Below, piece by piece: positions 39,635-49,262 of a DNA stretch of 64,000 nucleotides (within the stretch, counting starts at the first letter, position 1; every line of letters begins with the position of its first letter). The stretch is from CAWAXW01 sp963786155 (GTDB taxonomy: Bacteria; Actinomycetota; CADDZG01; WHSQ01). Below the pieces are notes generated by a model. The model was not told the DNA's origin and did no database searches. It worked only from the letters and a program-made list of their open reading frames with translations. A program made the position numbers and the translations under genes. Where the stretch lies: contig CAWAXW010000006.1 of NCBI GenBank assembly GCA_963786155.1, forward strand, positions 1,736,001 through 1,800,000, given 5' to 3'.

Positions 39635-40417
39635 TTAGACGGGGCGCACCGGGGGGGCCATGCCTTCGGCTCCGGGGGTGCGGGGGCCGGGGACTCCTCT
39701 GAAGGCGTACGGCTCGCAAGTTCGACCCGGCTGGCAGATGAAGACGTCTCCGGTCCGCCCGGACGTGATCACCTCGACGAACGCCTCCGCTACCTCGTCG
39801 GCTTCCAACAACGGGAATCCCGCGGCGCGGAAGTCCTTGGCGAAGTCGCCGAGGATCGGCGTGTCCACGAAGCCCGGGCAGATCGCGTTGATCGTGATCT
39901 TCTTCGATTCGAGTTGCTCGGCCGTGGCGCGCACGAATCCGACCACCGCGTGCTTCGTGAGTGCGTAGATCGGGTCGACCGGGTAACCCACGATGCCGGC
40001 CAGCGAGGCGGTTGCGACTATCGCTCCCCCATCGGTCATCGCCGGGACCGCGGCCATCGTTCCGAACACGACACCGTCGACGTTGATGCCGAGGGCACGG
40101 CGGTAGGCGGCTTCATCGAGCCTGGCGACGTCGTTCTCGCCCGTGACGATGCCGGCATTGAGGTGCGCGATGTCGAGCCGGCCGTGCGTTTCAAGCGCAT
40201 GGGCGACGGCGGCCTTGGTCTGGTCTAACGAGGCCACGTCGACGGCAACGAAGCTTCCGCCGATCTCTGATGCCATCTCGGAACCGGCGGATTCGTTGAC
40301 GTCGGCAACGACCACCTTCGCTCCGGCCTTTGCCAACCGTCGGGCAACGGCACTCCCGATCCCAGACGCCGCACCCGTGACCAGCGCGACCTTGCCTTCA
40401 AAGCCCGACCCATCCAT
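39635..40417 (-). CDS. Short-chain dehydrogenase/reductase (SDR)
   Basis: 260 residues. Cofactor-binding VALVTGAASGIGSAVARRL with Asp in VVVADVNESAG (suggesting NAD rather than NADP), then AHLNAGIV, catalytic Ser in ATASLAGIVG, catalytic YALTK and NAICPGFVDTP. Divergent from paaZ by 33 bases that carry a TTGTAC direct repeat. The substrate may be a hydroxyacyl-CoA or other alcohol in the adjacent catabolic pathway (inference). The C-terminal ~25 residues are Pro/Gly-rich and look like a floppy tail. Confidence 0.9.
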   Translation of the reverse strand: MDGSGFEGKVALVTGAASGIGSAVARRLAKAGAKVVVADVNESAGSEMASEIGGSFVAVDVASLDQTKAAVAHALETHGRLDIAHLNAGIVTGENDVARLDEAAYRRALGINVDGVVFGTMAAVPAMTDGGAIVATASLAGIVGYPVDPIYALTKHAVVGFVRATAEQLESKKITINAICPGFVDTPILGDFAKDFRAAGFPLLEADEVAEAFVEVITSGRTGDVFICQPGRTCEPYAFRGVPGPRTPGAEGMAPPVRPV

Positions 40418-40424
40418 CGAGGGG

Positions 40425-40439
40425 TTGTACCACTTGTAC
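40425..40439. promoter_or_regulatory. TTGTAC direct repeat in the SDR/paaZ divergent promoter
   Basis: TTGTAC at 40425-40430 and again at 40434-40439 (9-base period), inside the only 33 bases between two divergent starts. The position suggests an operator controlling both genes; the regulator is unknown and no PaaX/PaaR gene is seen in the window. Confidence 0.35.
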
Positions 40440-40450
40440 GCTGTCGGGCG

Positions 40451-42493
40451 ATGGCCGAGAAACTTCCCAGCTACGTTCAAGGCTCCTGGAAGACCGCGTC
40501 CGACGAGGGCACGCCGGTCTTCGACGCCGCCACCGGCGACGAGATCGTGCGCGTGTCCAGCTCGGGCATCGATATGGCAGGTGTCCTCGATCACGCTCGC
40601 GAGGTCGGGGGGCCGGCGTTGCGATCGCTCACGTTCCACGAGCGCGCCGCGATCCTCAAGACCCTGGCCGCTCATCTGATGGAGCACAAGGACGAGCTGT
40701 ACGAGCTCTCCTTTCGCACCGGCGCGACCAAGAGCGACTCGTGGGTCGACATCGACGGCGGCATCAGCACCTTGTTCGTCTACTCGAGCAAGGGCCGGCG
40801 TGAGCTTCCCGACGACAAGGTCTACATCGACGGCGCTGTCGAGCCGCTCGGCAAGCGCGGCACCTTCGTCGGCCAGCACATCTATACGCCGCTGCGGGGT
40901 GCGGCCGTTCAGATCAACGCCTTCAATTTCCCGGTGTGGGGTTTCCTGGAGAAGTTCGCTCCAGCGTTCGTCGCCGGGGTCCCGACGATAGTCAAGCCGG
41001 CGACGCAGACCTCGTACCTGACCGAGAGGGCCGTTCGCCAGATGATCGAGTCCGGTCTCTTGCCGACCGGGTCTCTGCAACTGATCGCAGGCAGCGCGGG
41101 CGACCTGCTCGACCACCTCACGGGACAAGACCTGGTCGCGTTCACGGGCTCCGCCGACACGGCGACGAAGCTCCGCTCCCACCCGAATGTCGTCCGCCGC
41201 TCCGTGCGGTTCAACGCCGAGGCCGATTCGCTGAACTGCTCGATCCTCGGCCCCGATTGCGAGGCCGGTGGCGAGGAGTTCGAGCTGTACGTGAACCAGC
41301 TCGTGACCGAGATGCGAGTAAAGGCCGGCCAGAAGTGCACCGCAATCAGAAGGGCGTTCGTCCCGAAGAACCTCGTCGAGCCCGTCGCCGAAGCGGTCAG
41401 GTCCGAGCTCGAGAACATCGTCGTGGGCAACCCCGCCGACCCCTCGGTCACCATGGGCGCATTGGTGAGCCTGGGCCAGAGAGACGAGGTCCGCGGAGCG
41501 GTGGAACGGATAGCTCGCTCGGCACGGCTCGTCAGCGGAGATCCGGTCAAGGTCGATGTCGTGGACGCTGATCCAGAGCGCGGTGCGTTCATCTCGCCGA
41601 TCCTTCTCCTCGCGGAGGCCGCCAAGGCATCCGAGCCGCACGAGGTCGAAGCTTTCGGGCCGGTCAGCACCCTCATGCCCTACGAGACCACCGAAGAAGT
41701 GATCGATCTCGCGGCGCGCGGCGAGGGCAGTCTCGTCGGCAGCCTGGTCACCTATGACAAGGACTTCGCTCGCGACATAGTCCTGGGGCTCGCGCCGTGG
41801 CACGGCCGCTTGCTCGTGCTCGACCGCGACGACGCGCGCGAATCGACCGGACACGGTTCCCCGATGCCTCATCTCGTTCACGGGGGGCCGGGACGCGCCG
41901 GCGGCGGCGAGGAGCTCGGCGGACTCCGTAGCGTCCTCCACTACATGCAACGTACGGCCGTGCAGGGAACCCCCGACGTCATCGGGGCGACGACCGGCCG
42001 GTGGACGACGGGAGGAGCCAAGAAGACCGACGGCGTCCACCCCTTCCGCAAGTACCTCGAAGAGTTGGCCATAGGCGACAGCCTGACGGCCGGGCCCCGG
42101 CTCGTGACGATGGAAGACATCGAGAGCTTCGCCGAGCTGACGGGTGACAGGTTCTACGCGCACATGGACGAGGACGCGGCCAAGGCGAACCCGTTCTTCG
42201 AGGGCCGCGTCGCTCACGGTTATTTCATCGTAAGCGCCGCCGCGGGATTGTTCGTCGACCCCGATCCCGGGCCGGTCCTCGCCAACTACGGGCTCGAGAA
42301 CCTTCGCTTCACCACACCGGTCTACCCGGGCGACGAGCTGACCGTGACGCTGACGGCCAAGAACATCGACCGCCGCGGGGCGGCTCCCTACGGCGAGGTC
42401 CGGTGGGACGCGGTGGTCGTCAACCAGAACGGCGACATCGCCGCGGCCTACGACGTTCTGACGCTGGTAGCCAAGAAGGACGCTCCCTCCTGA
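40451..42493 (+). CDS. paaZ: PaaZ: oxepin-CoA hydrolase / 3-oxo-5,6-dehydrosuberyl-CoA semialdehyde dehydrogenase
   Basis: 680 residues, the full fusion. An aldehyde dehydrogenase (~1-520) with FNFPVWGFLEKFAPAF, VAFTGSADTATKL and catalytic Cys at about 296 in AGQKCTAIRR is followed by a MaoC hot-dog domain (~535-675) with FAELTGDRFYAHMD, placing the ring-hydrolase Asp at ~566 and His at ~571, the spacing known from E. coli PaaZ. In the phenylacetate pathway it opens the oxepin-CoA ring and oxidises the resulting aldehyde. No paaABCDE or paaK is visible in the window. The stop overlaps the start region of the thioesterase gene. Confidence 0.94.
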   Translation: MAEKLPSYVQGSWKTASDEGTPVFDAATGDEIVRVSSSGIDMAGVLDHAREVGGPALRSLTFHERAAILKTLAAHLMEHKDELYELSFRTGATKSDSWVDIDGGISTLFVYSSKGRRELPDDKVYIDGAVEPLGKRGTFVGQHIYTPLRGAAVQINAFNFPVWGFLEKFAPAFVAGVPTIVKPATQTSYLTERAVRQMIESGLLPTGSLQLIAGSAGDLLDHLTGQDLVAFTGSADTATKLRSHPNVVRRSVRFNAEADSLNCSILGPDCEAGGEEFELYVNQLVTEMRVKAGQKCTAIRRAFVPKNLVEPVAEAVRSELENIVVGNPADPSVTMGALVSLGQRDEVRGAVERIARSARLVSGDPVKVDVVDADPERGAFISPILLLAEAAKASEPHEVEAFGPVSTLMPYETTEEVIDLAARGEGSLVGSLVTYDKDFARDIVLGLAPWHGRLLVLDRDDARESTGHGSPMPHLVHGGPGRAGGGEELGGLRSVLHYMQRTAVQGTPDVIGATTGRWTTGGAKKTDGVHPFRKYLEELAIGDSLTAGPRLVTMEDIESFAELTGDRFYAHMDEDAAKANPFFEGRVAHGYFIVSAAAGLFVDPDPGPVLANYGLENLRFTTPVYPGDELTVTLTAKNIDRRGAAPYGEVRWDAVVVNQNGDIAAAYDVLTLVAKKDAPS

Positions 42494-42933
42494 GCCCTGC
42501 CGAGGGCCAAGACCCGCAAGAGGTCGCTCGCAGCTACGCCAAAGCGATGTACGAACGCGACCTCGCGTCGCAGTCGTTGGGGATCGAGATCGATGAGGTC
42601 GCGCCGGGCCGGGCGACCACGCGCATGAGCGTGACAAAGGAGATGGTCAACGGCCACGACGTTTGTCACGGCGGCTACGTGTTCCTGCTCGCCGATACGG
42701 CTTTCGCCTTCGCATGCAACACCTACGGAGCCGCGACCGTGGCCGCGGGGGCCGAGATCGTCTTCGTCGCGCCGGCCCGCTTGGGCGACGACCTGATCGC
42801 CGAAGGAGCCGAAAGGGTCAGGTACGGCCGCAGCGGCGTCTACGACATCACCGTCCGGCGCCCGGACGGGGAAATCGTGGCGGAGTTCCGAGGCCAGAGC
42901 CGCACGCTGCGGGAGGGCAGACCTCCCGGCTGA
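42490..42933 (+). CDS. paaI: PaaI-type hot-dog thioesterase
   Basis: About 140-147 residues. HDVCHGGYVFLLADTAFAFACNTYG is the diagnostic PaaI active-site segment with the catalytic Asp in ADTAFAF; AARLGDDLIAEG-like and GRSGVYDITVRRPDGEIVAEF complete the hot-dog fold. In phenylacetate degradation it hydrolyses dead-end ring-hydroxylated CoA thioesters and releases CoA. The start is uncertain: a CTG at 42490 overlapping the paaZ stop keeps the usual N-terminal helix (EVARSYAKAMYERD), while the first ATG is at 42547. It lies directly downstream of paaZ and is probably co-transcribed. Confidence 0.85.
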   Translation: MSPAEGQDPQEVARSYAKAMYERDLASQSLGIEIDEVAPGRATTRMSVTKEMVNGHDVCHGGYVFLLADTAFAFACNTYGAATVAAGAEIVFVAPARLGDDLIAEGAERVRYGRSGVYDITVRRPDGEIVAEFRGQSRTLREGRPPG

Positions 42934-43000
42934 CGGGCAGGAGACCCCCCTCACGCGGCGAACGAATCAGGCACAAGTCTCAAGTCGAAGGGAGATCCTC

Positions 43001-44107
43001 TTGCGCTGGGCCAAGCTCGTCGCGTGCCTTTCGTTAGCCGCGCTCGCGATCTCCTCGACTTCGGCGGCCGAAACGACCACGGCGAAGCCCGCTGCCAAGA
43101 AGATGGTCGAAGCCCGCCAGCGCTTCTTCGGCAAGCAGAACGTGAACCCTCGCACGGGGGCCGTGCGCTCCGACAAGGTCATCATGTCGTGGTTCAGCGT
43201 CGCGAGCTACGCCGCTTCGCTCAACGGCCACGTCGTTCTCCTCGATGCGTGGGTCGCACGCGGTTCCCACTCCGGCTACGTACCAACCTCGCCCGAAGAG
43301 GTCGCGGCGCTCGATCCCGAGTACATCTTCGTCGGACACGGTGACTTCGACCACGTTGCGGACGCGGCTGAGATCGCCGCCATTAGCGGCGCGGTCATCG
43401 TCGGCACCCCCGAGCATTGCGAGTCGATCAGAAGTCAGGCTCCTGATGCCGACATCGAATGCGTAGACGTCGCTCCCGCGGCTGCGCCCGCCGGCGTCCT
43501 CACCCAACTCAACGACTTGATCCCCGGCGTCGACATCTCCGCCGTCGTGCACATCCACTCGTCGGTCGAGAGCCCCGAGTTCACGGACGGCCAGCGACTC
43601 CCCTGTCCCCCACTATGGAACCCGAATGCAACCGCCGAACACCCACCGACGGCCGAGGACATGGAACACCTGTTTAACCATCTCCCCGACGCCCGAGGAG
43701 GCAACGTCCTCTATCAATTCCGCGTCGGCGACTTCTCGTTCGTGCATCACGACACGGTCGGCAAGATCGACAAGGACGCTCCGCAGGTCATCGACGCGCT
43801 CGAGGGACTTCCGGAAACCGACGTCCAGTTCGGAGCCGTGTTGGCATTCGGCCAGGTGACTAACTGTCTTCGGAGCCTGAGCACCTACATCCAAGCGCTC
43901 GACCCCAAGATCTACGCCGCCACGCATCACGACAACTTCACCTACGCGATCGGGGCGAACGCCGAGTCGCTCGAGCCCTACGTACGCGAGGAACTCGACC
44001 GCATCCCGGCGAAGGAGAGGCCGAAGCTCCTGTACACCTACGACCCCGACGATTACCTGAACCCCGAGCCCTTCACGTTCGACGTCAAAGACGCTAAGTG
44101 GAGATAG
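43001..44107 (+). CDS. Secreted metallo-beta-lactamase-fold protein
   Basis: 368 residues from a TTG at 43001 (GGGAG ~6 bases upstream); signal peptide to about SSTSAA. The metal motif is FVGHGDFDHVADAAEIAAI (HxxxDH; HxHxDH is usual, so the first position is altered), followed by a conserved late HH at YAATHHDNF. VMSWFSVASY and LLDAWVARG are typical of the UlaG/RomA-like branch. It may hydrolyse an ester, lactone or phosphodiester outside the cell; no substrate is evident. Convergent with the small DNA-binding gene. Confidence 0.8.
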   Translation: MRWAKLVACLSLAALAISSTSAAETTTAKPAAKKMVEARQRFFGKQNVNPRTGAVRSDKVIMSWFSVASYAASLNGHVVLLDAWVARGSHSGYVPTSPEEVAALDPEYIFVGHGDFDHVADAAEIAAISGAVIVGTPEHCESIRSQAPDADIECVDVAPAAAPAGVLTQLNDLIPGVDISAVVHIHSSVESPEFTDGQRLPCPPLWNPNATAEHPPTAEDMEHLFNHLPDARGGNVLYQFRVGDFSFVHHDTVGKIDKDAPQVIDALEGLPETDVQFGAVLAFGQVTNCLRSLSTYIQALDPKIYAATHHDNFTYAIGANAESLEPYVREELDRIPAKERPKLLYTYDPDDYLNPEPFTFDVKDAKWR

Positions 44108-44117
44108 CGGCGCTCTT

Positions 44118-44426
44118 CTAGCCGGGCACCATCTGGAAGCGGTAGCCGAGGCGGATGACCGTCTCGATCGCGTTCTCCGGGAGTCTTCTTCGGAGACGGG
44201 CGACATGCACGTCGATCGTGCGGCCGGGGGTTCGGCTGTTCCACACCTCTTTGGCGATCAACTCTCTTCTGAGCAGCCGGCCCGGATTACGAACGAACAA
44301 GACGAGAAGAAGGAACTGTTTGCGAGTGAGATCGAGCCTTCGGCCGCCCAGCGTTGCGAAGAACTCGTCGGGCACAACCCGAAGGTCGCCGATCTCGATG
44401 ACCTCGGCGTCTCCGAAATCACTCAT
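44118..44426 (-). CDS. Stand-alone OmpR/PhoB-type winged-helix DNA-binding protein
   Basis: 102 residues containing only a transcriptional regulatory C-domain: LDLTRKQFLLLVLFVRNPGRLL, IAKEVWNSRTPGRTIDVHVARLRRRL and IRLGYRFQMVPG. There is no receiver domain and no room for one, since the ATG at 44426 is followed directly by the fold. It may be constitutive, or act with a separate partner. The upstream 170 bases are shared with the divergent ACT-domain gene, which is the most likely target. Confidence 0.82.
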   Translation of the reverse strand: MSDFGDAEVIEIGDLRVVPDEFFATLGGRRLDLTRKQFLLLVLFVRNPGRLLRRELIAKEVWNSRTPGRTIDVHVARLRRRLPENAIETVIRLGYRFQMVPG

Positions 44427-44595
44427 CGACGAAAAGGCTAGTTAGTCCGGATTTCCCAGCGGTTTCCCTTTTGTTACGGGCTTGCTAAATCCATGTGTCA
44501 CGCCGATTTAACGAGTTCGTGATGCACGCGGAACGAGCGCGAAACCTCCACCCCCTACGTTGAGCTCGCTTGAATCAACAACTCAAGGAGGGGCC
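44427..44595. promoter_or_regulatory. AT-richer divergent promoter region
   Basis: About 170 bases, clearly less GC-rich than the surroundings, between the winged-helix gene and the ACT-domain gene. A sigma70-like pair TTGCTA (44482) - 17 bases - GATTTA (44505) faces the ACT gene. An inverted repeat CTTGA (44569-44573) / TCAAG (44583-44587) runs into its GGAGG ribosome site. Confidence 0.4.
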
Positions 44596-45298
44596 GTGTT
44601 GTTCTCGATGCGACTGAGCGTGCGCGACGAGCCCGGAGTGCTGGGAGCCGTCGCCACGGAACTGGGCCGGGCCGGGGTCAACATCGTGTCCCTGGACGTG
44701 ATCGACATAGAAGACGGCGTCGCGATCGACGACCTCTGCGTGGAAGCCTCGGGAGATGCGGCAATGGCGGATGCGTTGCGACGCACGGCCGAGAGAGTGC
44801 CGGGCGCTCTCGTCGAAGCCGTTCGCCCCATGCGTGACCCGAGTGGCCCCGCGGCCCCCATCGAACTGTGTGCGGTGATGGCGGAAAGCGCACCGGCCGA
44901 CGCCCTCTCGACCCTCGTTGAAGGACTGCCGAGCGCGATGGGCGCGTCCTGGGCGGTCGCGTTGCGATCCGGGTCCCCCCCGCCGATCGTCGCGGCCAGC
45001 CCGGGCACGCCTTCGCTCACAAACGTGGACACCCCGTGGATGCCACTCGGCCGGCCGCGTCGCTTGGGCAGCGCGCTTATGGATGCCGCCGGCATGGCGG
45101 ATGGGACGCATGTCGTACGAAGTGGCCGCCGCCCCACTCGATTCTGGCTCCTCGGCAGTCCTCGTCGTGCGACGACATGGCCCCCGCTTCCGCGCTTCGG
45201 AGCTCCGCCAACTCGGACTCCTTACGCGCGTGTGCGAGGCCATGCGCGAAAGGACCGGTGCAGTGGTTCCGCCCTCCGAACCGATCCTCGTCGTGTGA
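44596..45298 (+). CDS. ACT-domain protein, one frameshift
   Basis: Start GTG 44596 (or TTG 44599) behind GGAGGGG. The first ~75 residues form an ACT domain: MRLSVRDEPGVLGAVATELG and GVNIVSLDVIDIEDGVAIDDL, a small-molecule sensing fold. The second half is a less typical domain that may resemble GAF (ELCAVMAES, then, after dropping one G at 45108, SYEVAAAPLDSGSSAVLVVRR and LGLLTRVCEAMRER). Span 703 bases = 3n+1; about 233 residues. No enzyme domain, so probably a regulator of amino-acid or secondary metabolism. Its partner is unknown; the divergent winged-helix gene is a candidate. Confidence 0.75.
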
Positions 45299-45310
45299 AC
45301 GTGACCGGAT

Positions 45311-47469
45311 CTATTTGATGCGTTTGCCTCGGGGGCCCTTCGAGTAAGTCAGCCAGGGGATCGACGGTCTCTTGTCGATCGGGGGCTTGCTGTAATCGCA
45401 GACACCTTCGGGGAAGGCCGCCTCGAGTCGCTCCAACTGGGCCTCGGTGAACTCGACCTCGTAATCGGAAGGGGCGATCGGCTTCACGGCGCACTTGTGG
45501 ACGTCGTGCGAGAGCGGCCCTCCCGCGGCGATCCGAGGTGCTCCGAAGTACGGGAAGGCGATCCGACACTTGGCCATGTCTGTCACCTTGCTCCCGCTTA
45601 TCCAGCAGGCGTCGACCGCGGTTGCGGGCTTGTTCAGGACGATCTTCTGCTCGAGCGGGAGGCCACTGACATCGCTCTCCACCGCCGTCAGCCACTCGTC
45701 CAGGAGCAGGAACGACTCGGTCGCCCACACGGGGTCTCCCACAAGCGCGACCGGGCTGGTCCAGATCGATCTGGTTGTCGTGGTGCCCGTTGGCGTCATC
45801 GAGTCGGGCCCTCATGGCGTAGCTGTGGAAGTCCGTGTGGATCTCGTTGTTGGATGTGCCTCGGAGGTCGATGATCGCAACCTCGTCGAGGTGTGACGCG
45901 TCGTTGACCTGGCCTGTTCGGTAGAGCGTCTTCAGAGCTCCCGGATCGACGAGGGTTCGTTCCTCCTGGAAGACGAAGTCAATGGTGACCCCGCCGATCT
46001 TCTCGTTGAGATCGAGGAACTGCTCGGCCGTTATCTCGCCCGAGTTCAGCGCATTCAGTCCGTACTGGACGCCGATGTTGTCGTAGGGACCCTTGGCGAA
46101 GCCTCTCTTGATCTCCTTCTCGGGCGGCGTCCACAACCTCTTCGGCCGCCGGCCGAAGACGCCGACCTGCATGTCCTGCGTCGTGCACCGAGCACCACCT
46201 GGGTTGTTCTCGGGGTGATACATCTGGTCGGCGGGGAGCGCGGCATCCCACCGTCGGGTCGGGGATCGATGCGAACAGCGCCTCCCACGCGACGCAGCTC
46301 GACTGCGTCTGGTGGCCCGAGACCGCGGCCCTCTGCGTGTCATTGCTCCAGAGATGCGGGGAAACCTCGTTGAAGTAGTGGAGAAGAAGGTGGCAGTCGA
46401 CGACCTCGTTGCCGGTCGAATAGACATCCTCGTAGCTACAGTTGGGCTGGATCCCCTGGAGAAGTCCCGGGTACGCATTGGCTACGACATGTTGGCCTAT
46501 GGACCCGCCCGAACAACCCGATCCGATCGTGTAGCGGATCTCGCCGTAAGTCTCGATGATGTGCTCTTTCAGCATGATCACTGCCTCGGCGGACGTAACC
46601 GTGTTGCAGTTGTTCCCCAGAACGTTCAGGGAGGAGTTCGCGACCATGAAGCCACGCTCGAGCTTCGCCTCATCGACCACATCGGTGGGCGATGCTTGCC
46701 GGTGCTCGGTTCCGCAGCTCACGCCGAACGGCCATGCAAGCTTGTGGTTCCAACCGGGCTGCGAAGCCCATGGCTTCCACGGCTTGCTGGGATCGAACAA
46801 CACGGCCACCGCGTAGATGCCTCGGTTCTGGGTGCCGGTCTCGACTCGCACGATGTACGGGACCTCGTTGCCTTGGTCCGTGGTCGTGGTCGCCACATCG
46901 CTGGGTGGCGACTCGGGGTCGTACGGCTGCAGCCCAGCTTGAGTGGGGTCGGTCGACTTGTAGAGGTACTCGTAGACCGTTTCGGCGTTACACCGCTTGC
47001 CCTTGGCCTTGTCGAGACCGTTGGCCTCGGTCTCACAGATCCACGGTTGGATCTGCGGTCCGGAGAGCACCGGGCCGCCCTTTGGATGGCTCTTGATCGT
47101 GACCTTGGCAGTCTCATCGCCCAATCGGGCCGTTACGACGTTCTTGCCTCGCTTGAGACCCTTAAGGAGTCCGAGGACCCGACCGTCGTCTCTCAGGGCG
47201 AAGAACTTCGTCACGTTGCGCTTTCCCCTGGTCACCTGGAGGTCGCTCACGGACGCGCCGTCGGGAAGAACGATCTCGACGTAGGCCCTGGTGCCCGAGA
47301 TCAAGCTCGCGCGGTTCGAGAGCACGACGATTTCCAGGGCATCGGCCTGAGCCGTGCGGGCCTTCCGGGTAGCGCCTTGCACCGAAGGCAAGATGCCTCC
47401 GATCAATGCGAGCAAGACGAGCAGAGTCGCCCAGCGTCGTCCGATCTTCGGTCTGCGGATAGTGGTCAT
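45311..47469 (-). CDS. Secreted DUF6351-type hydrolase-like protein, two frameshifts
   Basis: ATG 47469 with AGGGGG upstream; signal peptide LLVLLALIGGILPSVQG. A beta-rich N-terminal domain (VVLSNRASLISGTRAYVEI) precedes a hydrolase-like domain with a nucleophile-like GSGCSGGSIGQHVVANAYPG, IQPNCSYEDVYS, MYHPENNPGG and EVAIIDLRGTSNNEIHTDFHSYAMR. The end is FPEGVCDYSKPPIDKRPS. Breaks near 46252 and 45767 (an ATCGATC) each need one base removed; span 2,159 = 3n+2 agrees; about 719 residues. The set resembles secreted DUF6351 proteins, related to 3-hydroxybutyrate oligomer hydrolases. The activity is not established. Confidence 0.78.
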
Positions 47470-47566
47470 GATCGCCCCCTGGCCCCGTATCGACGTTCCC
47501 GCTTCGGACAAGAAATGACTTCTGCCCGTGCTTCTCCGTACCCTTCCTCGGGTCGGTGGAATCCCG

Positions 47567-49262
47567 TTACTCGACGAAGAAGTCTTCGGGGAGCCGGAGC
47601 AGCGCGTCGACCGCGCCTACGTAGCGAATGACGACCCCGTAGAGGGTCCGGGCCTCGTCGATCGTTATGTATCCGTTGATCACGTCGGTGAGGACGAGAG
47701 CCGGGTCGCGCTCTTTGGGATCGCCGTAGCCGCCCCCGCCGGGCAACGCCAGCGACACGACGGCCTCATGCGGCAGGGCCGTCAAGCGCTTGGCTGGTAG
47801 CGCGCGACCTCCAGTGGCCGACATCTCCCCAAGCGCTCCATCGCGGCCGCCCTCGAATCCCTTCGGCGTGTGCCGGGTCCGGTCGTTCAGAGCCGAGAAC
47901 GACCACGCTCCCTTAGTTCGGTTCTCGATCTCCACGACCTGCCCCAACCCGCCGCGCGTGCGGCCGGCGCCGCCGGAGGACTCCCGAAGCGCGCGGCGTC
48001 GCTGAATGAGCGGTGTAAGTGTTTCGATCACCTCTGCAGGCACCGCGCCGACACTCGACGGCCACCCGGTCGAGTTGAGCCCATCCTTGGTAGCGCGAGC
48101 CCCGGTTCCACCCTGGTGGAACAAGGTGAGGGTGAACTCGTCCGCCTCGGCGGTCCCGCGCCACACCGTCACCCACAACGCTTCCGAGCCTCCGGCCAAA
48201 AGCCGGCCGGGCATCGCGTCGGCGAGTGCTCCGAAGATGAGCCCGGGAAGCAAATGTCCGATCGTGTGGCGCGATGCGACGGCCGCGGGACGGATGCAGT
48301 TGAGGATCGAACGCTCCGGCGCCCGCACCCTTACGGGCCGGAACGAGCCCTCGTTGTGAGGAACATCTGGCGCCAGGGCCGATTTGAGGGCGAAGCTCGC
48401 GTACGCGTGCGTGTAGTTGAGAACGACGTTGATGCCACGGTCGGATTGGGGCGAGGAACCGGTGAAATCCACGTCGATCGCGTCGCCCTCTATCGTGATG
48501 GCCACCTTGAGAGTGAGTTCCTCAGCATCGAAGCCATCGCTCGCTATCGAGTGTTCATAGCGCCCATCCGGCACCTCCGCGATCCGGACCCGCATCGCAT
48601 CCTCCGAGCGCTGGATGATCCGGTCGGCGACGGGATCGAGTGCATCGAGGCCGAGCTCGTCGAGTAGCAAGGTCAGCCTGCGCGCGCCGGCCTCGTTGGC
48701 GGTCGCCTGCGCATGGATGTCACCCATCGTCTCGTCTGGGGTGCGCACATTCGCGCGGATGATCGCGATGAGATCGTCGTTGAGGACGCCGGCCCTAGCC
48801 AGCTTCATCATCGGGATCTGCAGACCTTCCTCGAAGACCTCGGCCGCCTCGGCCGAAAGGATCCGACCTCCGATGTCGGGCGAGTGACAGGCGTTCGCAA
48901 AGTACGCGATCGGCCGTTCGCCGCGGAACACCGGCGTCACCACCGTGATGTCGTTGACCTGGCCGACCGTCATCCAGGGATCGTTCGTGACGAGGACATC
49001 GCCTGGTTCGAGGCCTTCGGGTGGGAACGCTCGCAAGAAGTGCTTGACGCCGGTGGCCATCGCGTTGATGTGCCCCGGCGTGCCGCTTACGGATTGGGCG
49101 ATCATCTGGCCGCGCGAGTCGAAGACCCCACAGGCCAGGTCCTCGGACTCGCGCGACGAGAGTGCTGAAAGCCGTGCGGATGAGTGCAACCTGTTGTTCG
49201 TTCACGACGGACTGGAGCCGCTGCGACGCGATCTCGGCGGCGAACGGGTCGCGCTCGGTCAC
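47567..49262 (-). CDS. hyuB: Hydantoinase B/oxoprolinase family subunit (HyuB), one frameshift
   Basis: The N-terminus IASQRLQSVVNEQQVALIRTAFST joins, after dropping one base near 49156, to VRESEDLACGVFDSRGQMIAQS. It continues PGDVLVTNDPWMTVGQVNDIT, FANACHSPDIGGR, NYTHAYASFALKS and the Gly-rich end SLALPGGGGYGDPKERDP, all standard for HyuB. Span 1,696 = 3n+1; about 564 residues. With HyuA it forms an ATP-dependent ring-opening enzyme for hydantoins, 5-oxoproline or similar cyclic amides (or acetone-carboxylase-like chemistry); the substrate is not readable. The ATG overlaps the hyuA stop. Confidence 0.9.

Noticed and set aside
39635..42637. A 1,000-codon open frame on the minus strand
   Set aside because: Only its last 260 codons (the SDR gene) make a known protein; the rest is antisense to paaZ, a clear full-length gene, and its translation is Arg/Gly/Asp-rich with no recognisable fold.
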